Source of the DNA: Neoechinorhynchus agilis
Taxonomy: Eukaryota > Acanthocephala
NCBI GenBank assembly: GCA_051530055.1
Contig: JBMGUZ010000040.1
Coordinates: 1 to 24,654 of the forward strand
Reading direction: 5' to 3'
Length of the DNA stretch: 24,654 nt
The position numbers and the translations under genes were made by a program. Below the pieces are notes generated by a model. That model made no database searches. It saw nothing but the letters and a program-made list of their open reading frames with translations, and had not been told where the DNA came from. Below, in pieces: positions 11,050 through 22,055 of this stretch (position 1 is the stretch's first letter; the number at the start of each line of letters is the position of its first letter).

Positions 11050-12510
11050 GATGACGTCATCGAAATTTTTGATGACGTCATCGAGATTTTTGATGACGTC
11101 ATCGAAATTTTTGATGACGTCATCGACATTTTTGATGACGTCATCCAAATTTTTTATGACGTCATCAAGCTTTGACGTCATGGAAATTTTTATGACGTCA
11201 TCGAGATTTTTGATGACGTCATCTAGATTTTTGATGACGTCATCGGGATTTTTGATGACGTCATCGAAATTTGTGATGACGTCATCGAGATTTTTGATGA
11301 CGTCATCGAGATTTTGCATGACGTCATCGAGATTTTTGATGACGTCATCCAAATTTTTGATGACGTCATCAAGATTTGATGACGTCATCGAGATTTTTCA
11401 TGACGTCATCGAAATTTTTGATGACGTCATCGCCATTTTTGATACGTCATCGAGATTTTTGATGACGTCATCTAGATTTTTGATGACGTCATCGAAATTT
11501 TTGATGACGTCATCGCAACTTTTGATCACGTCATCGAGATTTTTGATGACGTCATCGAGATTTTGGATGACGTCATCGAAACTTTTGATGACGTCATCGA
11601 AATTTTTGATCACGCTATCGAAATTTTTGATTACGTCATCGAGATTTTATATGACGTCATCGAGATTTTTGATGACGTCATCGAGATTTTTTTGATGACG
11701 CCATCTAGATTTTTGACTACGTCATCGAGATTTTTGAGTACGTCATCGAAATTTTAGATGACGTCATCGAGATTTTTATGACGTCATCGAGATTTTTGAT
11801 GACGTCATAGAGAATTTGAATACGCCATCAAAATATTTGATGACGTCATCGAAATTTTTGATGACGTCATCAAAATATCTTATGACGTCATCGAAATTTT
11901 TGATGACGTCATCGAGATTTTTGATGACGTCATCGGGATTTTTTATTACGTAATCCAAATTTTTGATTACGTCATCGAGATTTTTGATGACGTCATCGAG
12001 ATTTTTTTGATGACGTCATCTAGATTTTTGACTACGTCATCGAGATTTTTGAGTACGTCATCGAAATTTTGTATGACGTCATCGAGATTTTTATGACGTC
12101 ATCGATATTTTTGATGACGTCATGGAAATTTTTGATGACGTCATCCCAATTTTTGATGACGTCATCGAGATTTTTTATGACATCATCGAAATTTTTGATG
12201 ACGTCATCGAGATTTTATATGACGTGATCGAAATTTCTGATGACGTCATCGAGATTTTGGATGACGTCATCGAGATTTTTGATGACGTCATCCAAATTTT
12301 TTCTGACGTCACCAAGATTTTTTATGACGTCATGGAAATTTTTATGACGACATCGAGATTTTTGATGACGTCATCTAGATTTTTGATGACGTCATCTGGA
12401 TTTTTGATGACGTCATCGGGATTTTTGATGACGTGATCGAAATTTGTGATGACGTCATCGAGATTTTTGATGACGTCATGGAGATTTTGGATGACGTCAT
12501 CGAGATTTTT
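11050..12510 (+). repeat. Satellite block A2: 21-bp monomer array
   Basis: Short island of family A between two B blocks. From about 11180 onward its variant order matches the end of A1 (about 7715-9021). Shared landmarks include the CAAGATTTGATG short monomer (11370 versus 7862), CGCAACTTTTGAT (11514 versus 8007), the degenerate TAGAGAATTTGAATACGCC stretch (near 11809 versus 8310), and the terminal GTGATCGAAATTTGTG..GTCATGGAGATTTTGG monomers. A2 is therefore a copy of the A1 end, not an independent array. Relative to A1 it has extra units around 11870-11990, including a TATTACGTAATC core at 11944, and lacks the shrunken cluster found at 8614-8665. Confidence 0.95.
11180..12510 (+). repeat. 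Copy 2 of the A-end segment preceding a B block
   Basis: Counterpart of 7715-9021, placed directly after B1 and before B2. Inserted material at about 11870-11990 (CAAAATATCTTATG monomer, TATTACGTAATC core) resembles 7270-7360, so the copy was patched by exchange with another part of family A. Confidence 0.85.
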
Positions 12511-12638
12511 GATGACGTCATCGCCATTTTTGATGACGTCATCGCCATGACGTCATCGTGATTTTTGATGACGTCATCGCCATGACGTCATCGTGATTTT
12601 TGATGACGTCATCGCCATTTTTGATGACGTCATCGCCA

Positions 12639-12870
12639 TGACGTGATCGTGATTTTTGATGACGTCATGGCCATTTTTGATGACGTCATCGCCATGACGT
12701 CATCGTGATTTTTGATGACGTCATCGCCATTTTTGATGACGTCATCGCCATGACGTCATCGTGATTTTTGATGACGTCATCGCCATTTTTGATGACGTCA
12801 TCGCCATGACGTGATCGTGATTTTTGATGACGTCATGGCCATTTTTGATGACGTCATCGCCATGACGTGA
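12639..12870 (+). repeat. 168-bp super-unit (3 x 56) near the left edge of B2
   Basis: GTGATCG replaces GTCATCG at 12643, 12811 and 12867. GTCATGGCC replaces GTCATCGCC with GG at 12669 and 12837. The paired variants recur after exactly 168 bp, which is three 56-bp units and also eight 21-bp monomers. The same pair with the same spacing appears at the right end of B3. Confidence 0.8.
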
Positions 12871-14238
12871 TCGTGATTTTTGATGACGTCATCGCCATTT
12901 TTGATGACGTCATCGCCATGACGTCATCGTGATTTTTGATGACGTCATCGCCATTTTTGATGACGTCATCGCCATGACGTCATCGTGATTTTTGATGACG
13001 TCATCGCCATTTTTGATGACGTCATCGCCATGACGTCATCGTGATTTTTGATGACGTCATCGCCATTTTTGATGACGTCATCGCCATGACGTCATCGTGA
13101 TTTTTGATGACGTCATCGCCATTTTTGATGACGTCATCGCCATGACGTCATCGTGATTTTTGATGACGTCATCGCCATTTTTGATGACGTCATCGCCATG
13201 ACGTCATCGTGATTTTTGATGACGTCATCGCCATGACGTCATCGCCATTTTGATGACGTCATCGCCATGACGTCATCGCGATTTTTGATGACGTCATCGC
13301 CATGACGTCATCGTGATTTTTGATGACGTCATCGCCATTTTTGATGACGTCATCGCCATGACGTCATCGTGATTTTTGATGACGTCATCGCCATGACGTC
13401 ATCGTGATTTTTGATGACGTCATCGCCATTTTTGATGACGTCATCGCCATGACGTCATCGTGATTTTTGATGACGTCATCGCCATTTTTGATGACGTCAT
13501 CGCCATGACGTCATCGTGATTTTTGATGACGTCATCGCCATTTTTGATGACGTCATCGCCATGACGTCATCGTGATTTTTGATGACGTCATCGCCATTTT
13601 TGATGACGTCATCGCCATGACGTCATCGTGATTTTTGATGACGTCATCGCCATTTTTGATGACGTCATCGCCATGACGTCATCGTGATTTTTGATGACGT
13701 CATCGCCATTTTTGATGACGTCATCGCCATGACGTCATCGTGATTTTTGATGACGTCATCGCCATTTTTGATGACGTCATCGCCATGACGTCATCGTGAT
13801 TTTTGATGACGTCATCGCCATTTTTGATGACGTCATCGCCATGACGTCATCGTGATTTTTGATGACGTCATCGCCATTTTTGATGACGTCATCGCCATGA
13901 CGTCATCGTGATTTTTGATGACGTCATCGCCATTTTTGATGACGTCATCGCCATGACGTCATCGTGATTTTTGATGACGTCATCGCCATTTTTGATGACG
14001 TCATCGCCATGACGTCATCGTGATTTTTGATGACGTCATCGCCATTTTTGATGACGTCATCGCCATGACGTCATCGTGATTTTTGATGACGTCATCGCCA
14101 TTTTTGATGACGTCATCGCCATGACGTCATCGTGATTTTTGATGACGTCATCGCCATATTTGATGACGTCATCGCCATTTTTGATGACGTCATCGCCATG
14201 ACGTCATCGTGATTTTTGATGACGTCATCGCCATTTTT

Positions 14239-14263
14239 GATGACGTCCCCAACATCGGATTTT
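14239..14263 (+). other. B2 unit interrupted by CCCAAC
   Basis: Inside a core, six bases CCCAAC (14248-14253) separate GATGACGTC from ATCGGATTTT. It is one of the few places in the window with sequence not derivable from the monomer by simple substitution or slippage. Confidence 0.7.
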
Positions 14264-14554
14264 GATGACGTCATCGCCATTTTTGATGACGTCATCGCCT
14301 GACGTCATCGCCATTTTTGATGACGTCATCGCCATGACGTCATCGTGATTTTTGATGACGTCATCGCCATTTTTGATGACGTCATCGCCATGACGTCATC
14401 GTGATTTTTGATGACGTCATCGCCATTTTTGATGACGTCATCGAGATTTTTGATGACGTCATCGAGATTTTGGATGACGTCATCGAAATTTTTGATGACG
14501 TCATCGAGATACGTCATCGAGATTTTTGATGACGTCATCGAGATTTTTGATGAC

Positions 14555-15490
14555 GTCATCGAATTTTGATGACGTCATCGAGATTTTGGATGACGTCATC
14601 GAGATTTTTGATGACGTCATCGAGATTTTGGATGACGTCATCGAGATTTTTGATGACGTCATCGAGATTTTGGATGACGTCATCCAAATTTTTGATGACG
14701 TCATCAAGATTTTTATGACGTCATCGAGATTTTTGATGACGTCATCGAGAATTTGATGACGTCATCGAAATTTTTGATGACGTCATCGAGATTTCTGATG
14801 ACGTCATCGAAATTTTAAATGACGTCATCGGGATTTTTGATTACGTAATCCAAATTTTTGATGACGTCATCGAGATTTTTGATGACGTCATCGAGATTTT
14901 TTGATGACGTCATCGAGATTTTTGATGACGTCATCGAGATTTTTTTGATGACGTCATCTAGATTTTTGATGACGTCATCGAGATTTTTGATGACGTCATC
15001 GGGATTTTTGATGACATCATCGAGATTTTTGATGACCTCATCGAGATTTTTATGACGTCATCGAGATTTTTGATGACGTCATCGAGATTTTTGATGGCGT
15101 CATCGAGATTTTTGATGACGTCATCGAGATTTTTTTATGACGTCATCTAGATTTTTTATGACGTAATCGAGATTTTTGATAACGTCATCGAGATTTTTGA
15201 TGACGTCATCGAGATTTTTGGTGACGTCATCGAGATTTTTAATGACGTCATGGAAATTTTTGATGATGTCATCGAAATTTTTGATGACGTCATCGAGATT
15301 TTTATGACGTCATGGATATTTTTGATGACGTCATCGAAATTTTTGATGACGTAATCCCAATTTTTGATGACGTCATCGAGATTTTTTATGACATCATCGA
15401 AATTTTGGATGACGTCATCGAGATTTTCGATGACGTCATCGAGATTTTTGATGACGTAATCTATATTTTTTATGACGTCATCGAAATTTT
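14555..15490 (+). repeat. Diverged segmental copy 2 (offset 14.3 kb)
   Basis: Counterpart of 260-1130. Its right part (about 15240-15600) is also shared with about 19370-19735 at an offset of 4,132 bp, so this module is present at least three times. The third copy carries the same GTCATGGATATTTTT, GTAATCCCAATTTTT, GTAATCTATATTTTT and CATCATAATTTTTG order. Confidence 0.75.
14567..14690 (+). repeat. 42-bp alternating dimer sub-array, second copy
   Basis: GG doublets at 14588, 14630 and 14672 repeat the 42-bp alternation of 263-389. The array is followed by the same CCAAATTTTTGATG monomer, so it is a copy of that stretch. Confidence 0.85.
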
Positions 15491-17460
15491 TTGATGACGT
15501 CATCGAGATTTTTAATGACGCCATCGAAATTGTTTATGATGTCATCGAGATTTTTGATGACGTCATCATAATTTTTGATGTCGTCATCGAGATTTTTGAT
15601 GACGTCATCGAGATTTTTGATGACGTCATCGAGATTTTTGATGACGTCATCGAGATTTTTTTGATGACGTCATCTAGATTTTTTACTACGTCATCGAGAT
15701 TTTTGAGTACGTCATCGAAATTTTTGATGACGTCATCGAGATTTTTGATGACGTCATCGAGATTTTTATGACGTCATCGACATTTTTGATGACGTCATGG
15801 AAATTTTTGATGACGTCATCCCAATTTTTGATGACGTCATCGAGATTTTTGATGACATCATCGAAATTTTTGATGACGTCATCGAGATTTTTGATGACGT
15901 GATAGAAATTTTTGATGACGTCATCGAGATTTTTGATGACGTCATCAAAATATTTGATGACGTCATCGAAATTTTTGATGACGTCATCGAGATTTTTGAT
16001 GACGTCATCGAAATTTTTGACGACGTCATCAAGATTTGATGACGTCATCGAGATTTTTCATGACGTCATCGAAATTTTTGATGGCGTCATCGAGATTTTT
16101 GATTACGTCATCGAGATTTTTGATGACGTCATCTAGATTTTTGATGACGTCATCTAGATTTTTGATGACGTCATCGAGATTTTGGATGACGTCATCGAGA
16201 TTTTGGATGACGTCATCCAAATTTTTGATGACGTGATCAAGATTTTTGATGACGTCATCGAGATTTTTATGACGTCATCGAGATTTTTGATGACGTCATC
16301 GAGATTTTTGATGACATCATCGAGATTTTTGATGACGTCATCGAGATTTTTGATGACCTTATCGAGATTTTTGATGATGTCATCGAGATTTTTGATGGCG
16401 TCATCGAGATTTTTGATGACGTCATCGAGATTTTTGATGATGTCATCGAGATTTTTGATGGCGTCATCGAGATTTTTGGTGACGTCATCGAGATTTTTAA
16501 TGACGTCAATGAAATTTTTGATGACGTCATCGAGATTTTTGATGACGTCATCAAAATATTTGATGACGTCATCGAAATTTTTGATGACGTCATCGAGATT
16601 TTTGATGACGTCATCGAAATTTTTGACGACGTCATCGAAATTTTTGATGACGTCATCGAAATTTTTGACGACGTAATCGAGATTTTTGATGACGTCATCG
16701 AGATTTTTGATGACGTAATCTATATTTTTGATGACGTCATCGAAATTTTTTGATGACGTCATCGAGATTTTTTATGACGCCATCGAAATTTTTGATGATG
16801 TCATCGAGATTTTTGATGACGTCATCATAATTTTTGATGAAGTCATCGAGATTTTTGATGACGTCATCGGAATTTTTGATGACGTCATCCAAATTTTGAT
16901 GACGTCATCGAGATTTTTGATGACGTCATCGAGATTTTTGATGACGTCATCGAGATTTTTGAGGACGTCATCTAGATTTTTGATGACGTCATCAGAATTT
17001 TTGATGACGTGATGTAAATTTGTGATTACGTCATCGAGATTTTTGATGACGTCATGGAGATTTTGGATGACGTCATCGAGATTTTTGATGACGTCATCCA
17101 AATTTTTGATGACGTCATCAAGATTTGATGACGTTATCGAGATTTTTCATGACGTCATCGAAATTTTTGATGACGTCATCGAGATTTTTGATGACGTCAT
17201 CTAGATTTTTGATGACGTCATCGAGATTTTTGATGACGTCATCGAGATTTTTGATGACGTCATCGAGATTTTTGATGACGTCATCGAGATTTTGGAATAC
17301 GTCATCCAAATTTTTGATGACGTCATCAAGATTTTTGATGACGTCATCGAGATTTTTATGACGTCATCGAGATTTTTGATGACGTCATCGAGAATTTGAT
17401 TACGTCATCGATATTTTTGATGACGTCATCGCGATTTTTGATGACGTCATCGGGATTTTT

Positions 17461-18811
17461 GATTACGTAATCCAAATTTTTGATGACGTCATCGAGATTT
17501 TTGATGACGTCATCGAAATTTTTGATGACGTCATCGAGATTTTTTGATGACGTCATCGAGATTTTTGATGACGTTATCGAGATTTTTTTGATGACGTCAT
17601 CTAGATTTTTGATGACGTCATCGAGATTTTTGATGACATCATCGAGATTTTTGATGACGTCATCGAGATTTTTTATGACCTCATCGAGATTTTTGATGAC
17701 GTCAACGAGATTTCTGATGACGTCATCGAGATTTTTTTGATGACGTCATCTAGATTTTGATGACGTCATCGAGATTTTTGATGACGTCATCGGGATTTTT
17801 GAATACGTCATCAAGTTTTTTTTGATGACGTCATCTAGATTTTGATGACGTCATCGAGATTTTTTATGACGTCATCTAGATTTTGATGACGTCATCGAGA
17901 TTTTTGATGACGTCATCGAGATTTTTTTTGATGACGTCGTCTAGATTTTGATGACGTCATCGAGATTTTTGATGAAGTCATCGAGATTTTTTATGACGTC
18001 ATCAAGATTTTTGATGACGTCATCGAGATTTTTGATGACGTCATCGAGATTTTTTATGACGTCATGGAAATTTTTATGACGTCATCGAGATTTTTGATGA
18101 CGTGATCGAAATTTGTGATGACGTCATCGAAATTTTTGATGACGCCATCGAAATTTTTGATGACGGCATCGAGATTTTCTATGACGTCATGGAGATTTTA
18201 ATGACGTCATCGAAATTTTTGATGACGTCATCGAGATTTTTGATGACGCCATCGAAATTTTTGATGATGTCATCGAGATTTTTGGTGACGTCATCGAAAT
18301 TTTTGATGACGTCATCGAGATTTTTGATTACGTGATAGAAATTTTTGATGACGTCATCGAGATTTTTGATGACGTCATCAAAATATCTTATGACGTCATC
18401 GAAATTTTTGATGACGTCATCGAGATTTTTGATGACGTCATCGGGATTTTTGGTTACGTAATCCAAATTTTTGATTACGTCATCGAGATTTTTGATGACG
18501 TCATCGAGATTTTTGATGACGTCATCGAGATTTTTTTGATGACGTCATCTGGATTTTTGACTACGTCATCGAGATTTTTGAGTACGTCATCGAAATTTTT
18601 TATGACGTCATCGAGATTTTTAATACGTCATCGATATTTTTGATGACGTCATGGAAATTTTTGATGACGTCATCCCAATTTTTGATGAAGTCATCGAGAT
18701 TTTTGATGACATCATCGAAATTTTTGATGACGTCATCGAGATTTTTGATGACGTGATCGAAATTTCTGATGACGTCATCGAGATTTTTGATGACGTCATC
18801 CAAATTTTTTC
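17461..18811 (+). repeat. Segmental copy 2 (offset 11.1 kb)
   Basis: Counterpart of 6376-7705 with one extra 21-bp monomer early in the segment (offset 11,085 before it, 11,106 after it). Homology continues at lower identity to the left, to about 16686. To the right it resumes after a two-monomer difference at about 18825-18870. Confidence 0.9.
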
Positions 18812-19369
18812 TGACGTCATCAAGCTTTTTTTGACGTCATGGAAATTTTTATGACGTCATCGAGATTTTTGATGACGTCATCTAGATTTTTGATGACGTC
18901 ATCGGGATTTTTGATGACGTGATCGAAATTTGTGATGACGTCATCGAGATTTTTGATGACGTCATGGAGATTTTGGATGACGTCATCGAGATTTTTGATG
19001 ACGTCATCCAAATTTTTGATGACGTCATCAAGATTTGATGACGTCATCGAGATTTTTCATGACGTCATCGAAATTTTTGATGACGTCATCGAGATTTTTG
19101 ATGACGTCATCGAGATTTTATATGACGTCATCTAGATTTTTGATGACGTCATCGAGATTTTTGATGACGTCATCGAGATTTTTGATGACTTCATCGAGAT
19201 TTTTGATGACGTCATCGAGATTTTTGATGACGTCATCGAGATTTTTGATGACGTCATCGAGATTTTTGATGACGTCATCGAGATTTTTGATGACGTCATC
19301 TAGATTTTTGATGACGTCATCGAGATTTTTGATGACGTCATCGAGATTTTTGGTGACGTCATCGAGATT

Positions 19370-19735
19370 TTTAATGACGTCATGGAAATTTTTGATGACG
19401 TCATCGAAATTTTTGATGACGTCATCGAGATTTTTATGACGTCATGGATATTTTTGATGACGTCATCGAAATTTTTGATGACGTAATCCCAATTTTTGAT
19501 GACGTCATCGAGATTTTTTATGACATCATCGAAATTTTTGATGACGTCATCGAGATTTTTGATGACGTCATCGAGATTTTTGATGACGTAATCTATATTT
19601 TTGATGACGTTATCGAAATTTTTTGATGACGTCATCGAGATATTTGATGACGCCATCGAAATTTTTGATGATGTCATCGAGATTTTTGATGACGTCATCA
19701 TAATTTTTGATGACGTCATCGAGATTTTTGATGAC
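19370..19735 (+). repeat. Third copy of the GTAATCCC-GTAATCTAT module
   Basis: Same ordered variants as 15240-15600 at a constant offset of 4,132 bp (for example 15354 to 19486 and 15455 to 19587). Substitutions include GATGTCGTCATC in the older copy against GATGACGTCATC here. Confidence 0.8.
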
Positions 19736-20399
19736 GTCATCGGAATTTTTGATGACGTCATCCAAATTTTGATGACGTCATCGAGATTTTTGATGACGTC
19801 ATCGAGATTTTTTATGACATCATTTAAATTTTTGATGACGTCATCGGAATTTTTGATGACGTGATCGAAATTTGTGATGACGTGATCGAGATTTTTGATG
19901 ACGTCATGGAGATTTTGGATGACGTCATCGAGATTTTTGATGACGTCATCCAAATTTTTGATGACGTCATCAAGATTTGATGACGTCATCGAGATTTTTC
20001 ATGACGTCATCGAAATTTTTGATGGCGTCATCGAGATATTTGATTACGTCATCGAGATTTTTGATGACGTCATCGAGATTTTGGATGACGTCATCGAGAT
20101 TTTGGATGACGTCATCGAGATTTTTGATGACGTCATCGAGATTTTGGATGACGTCATCCAAATTTTTGATGACGTCATCAAGATTTTTGATGACGTCATC
20201 GAGATTTTTATGACGTCATCGAGATTTTTGATGACGTCATCGAGAATTTTATGACGTCATCGAAATTTTTTATGACGTCATCGCGATTTTTGATTACGTC
20301 ATCGGGATTTTTGATTACGTAATCCAAATTTTTGATGACGTCATCGAGATTTTTGATGACGTCATCGAAATTTTTGATGACGTCATCGAAATTTTTGAT

Positions 20400-20660
20400 G
20401 ACGTCATCGAAATTTTTTTGATGACGTCATCTAGATTTTGATGACGTAATCTTGATTTTGATGACGTCATCTAGATTTTTGATGACGTCATCGGGATTTT
20501 TGAATACGTCATCAAGATTTTTTTGATGACGTCATCTAGATTTTGATGACGTCATCGAGATTTTTGATTACGTCATCGAGATTTTTTTTGATGACGTCGT
20601 CTAGATTTTGATTACGTCATCGAGATTTTTTTTGATGACGTCGTCTAGATTTTGATGACG
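20400..20660 (+). repeat. CTAG-rich, long-T-tract sub-array, rearranged copy
   Basis: Same monomer types as 6600-6850 but in a different order, with two GACGTCGTCTAG monomers (about 20595 and 20640) and a GTAATCTTGATTTTG monomer. The repeated short motif suggests local re-amplification after the segment was copied. Confidence 0.7.
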
Positions 20661-21999
20661 TCATCGAGATTTTTTTGATGACGTCATCGAGATTTTTGAT
20701 GACGCCGTGGAAATTTTTATGACGTCATCTAGATTTTTGATGACGTCATCGAGATTTTTGGTGACGTCATCGAGATTTTTGATGACGTCGTCGAGATTTT
20801 GGATGACGTCATCCAAATTTTTTATGACGTCATCAAGATTTTTGATGACGTCATCGAGATTTTTGATGACGTCATCGAGATTTTTGATGACGTCATCGAG
20901 ATTTTTGATGACGTCATGGAGATTTTTGATGACGTCATCGAGATTTTTGATGACGTCATCCAAATTTTTTATGACGTCATGGAAATTTTTGTGACGTCAT
21001 CGAGATTTTTGATGACGTCATCTAGTTTTTTGATGACGTGATTGAAATTTGTTATGACGTCATCGAGATTTTTGATGACGTCAAGGAGATTTTGGATGAC
21101 GTCATCGAGATTTTTTATGACGTCATCGAAATTTTTGATGACGTCATCGAGATTTTTGATGACGCCATCGAAATTTTTGATGATGTCATCGAGATTTTTG
21201 ATGACGTCATCATAATTTTTGATGACGTAATCGAGATTTTTGATGACGTCATCGAAATTTTTGATTACGTCATCGAAATTTTTGATGACGTCAACGAAAT
21301 TTTTTATGACGTCACCGAAAATATTTATCACCGCATCGAAATTTTTTATGACGTCATCGCAACTTTTGGTCACGTCATCGAGATTTTTGATGACGTCATC
21401 GAGATTTTGGATGACGTCATCGAAACTTTTGATGACGTCATCGAAATTTTTGATGACGCTATCGAAATTTTTGATGACGGCATCGAGATTTTTGATGACG
21501 TCATGGAGATTTTTTATGACGTCATCGAAATTTTTGATGACGCCATCGAAATTTTTGATGATGTCATTGAGATTTTTGATGACGTCATCGAAATTTTTGG
21601 TGACGTCATCGAGATTTTTGATGACGTGATAGAAATTTTTGATGACGTCATCGAGATTTTTGATGACGTCATCGGGATTTTTGATTACGTAATCCAAATT
21701 TTTGATTACGTCATCGAGATTTTTGATGACGTCATCGAGATTTTTTATGACATCATCGAAATTTTTGATGACGTCATCGAGATTTTTGATAACGTCATCG
21801 AGATTTTTATGACGTAATCTATATTTTTGATGACGTCATCGAAATTTTTTGATGACGTCATCGAGATTTTTGATGACGTCATCGAAATTTTTGATTACGT
21901 AATATAACTTTTTGATTACGTCATCGAGATTTTTTATGACGTCATCGAGATTTTTGATGACGTCATCGAGATTTTTTTGATGACGTCATCGAGATTTTT

Positions 22000-22055
22000 G
22001 ATGACGTCATCGCCATGACGTCATCGTGATTTTTGATGACGTCATCGCCATTTTT
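22000..22055 (+). other. Representative 56-bp frame containing an 11-bp inverted repeat with 4-base loop
   Basis: In family B the 16-mer and the following 19-mer place two cores four bases apart. This creates arms GATGACGTCAT and ATGACGTCATC around the loop CGCC, a perfect 26-base inverted repeat once per 56 bp through B1, B2 and B3; the first one in B3 starts at 22000. Either strand could fold it into an 11-bp stem with a tetraloop, or it could extrude as a cruciform. The GTGATCG variant (12640-12870 and after 24361) introduces one mismatch in the stem. Folding in vivo is inference. Confidence 0.8.

Larger units (their letters stand above)
12511..14430 (+). repeat. Satellite block B2: 56-bp higher-order repeat
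   Basis: Same trimeric 56-bp unit as B1, about 34 units long. The left part (12640-12870) carries GTGATCG and GTCATGGCC variants spaced 168 bp apart. The centre (about 12900-14150) is almost invariant apart from a few 35-bp units (near 13220-13300 and 13380). The right end is irregular: a CCATATTTGATG spacer at about 14155, a 6-bp insertion CCCAAC at 14248-14253, and a shortened CGCCTGACG at about 14297. It then passes through a final CGCCATTTTT into family A. Homogeneous centre with decayed edges is the pattern expected from unequal exchange. Confidence 0.96.
14431..21999 (+). repeat. Satellite block A3: 21-bp monomer array
   Basis: Second long family-A block, same monomer and polarity as A1. 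It is largely composed of segments homologous to A1. About 14555-15490 corresponds to 260-1130, 16686-18811 corresponds to 5601-7705, and about 18850-20350 repeats landmark monomers seen in both. The part after about 20400 is more mixed, with CTAG-rich monomers (20400-20660), frequent GACGCCATCG and GACGGCATCG variants (21100-21560), and the most diverged monomer of the window near 21326. It ends at 21999, where spacer GAGATTTTT is replaced by the GCC spacers of B3. No gene is seen in this stretch. Confidence 0.96.

Noticed and set aside
10868-11695. Long open frame that could be read as a repeat protein (also 21038-21817 plus and 20969-21697 minus)
   Set aside because: The frame is a by-product of a stop-free 21-bp monomer, overlaps equally long frames on the other strand, crosses the B1-A2 junction, and has no composition or context unlike the surrounding satellite.
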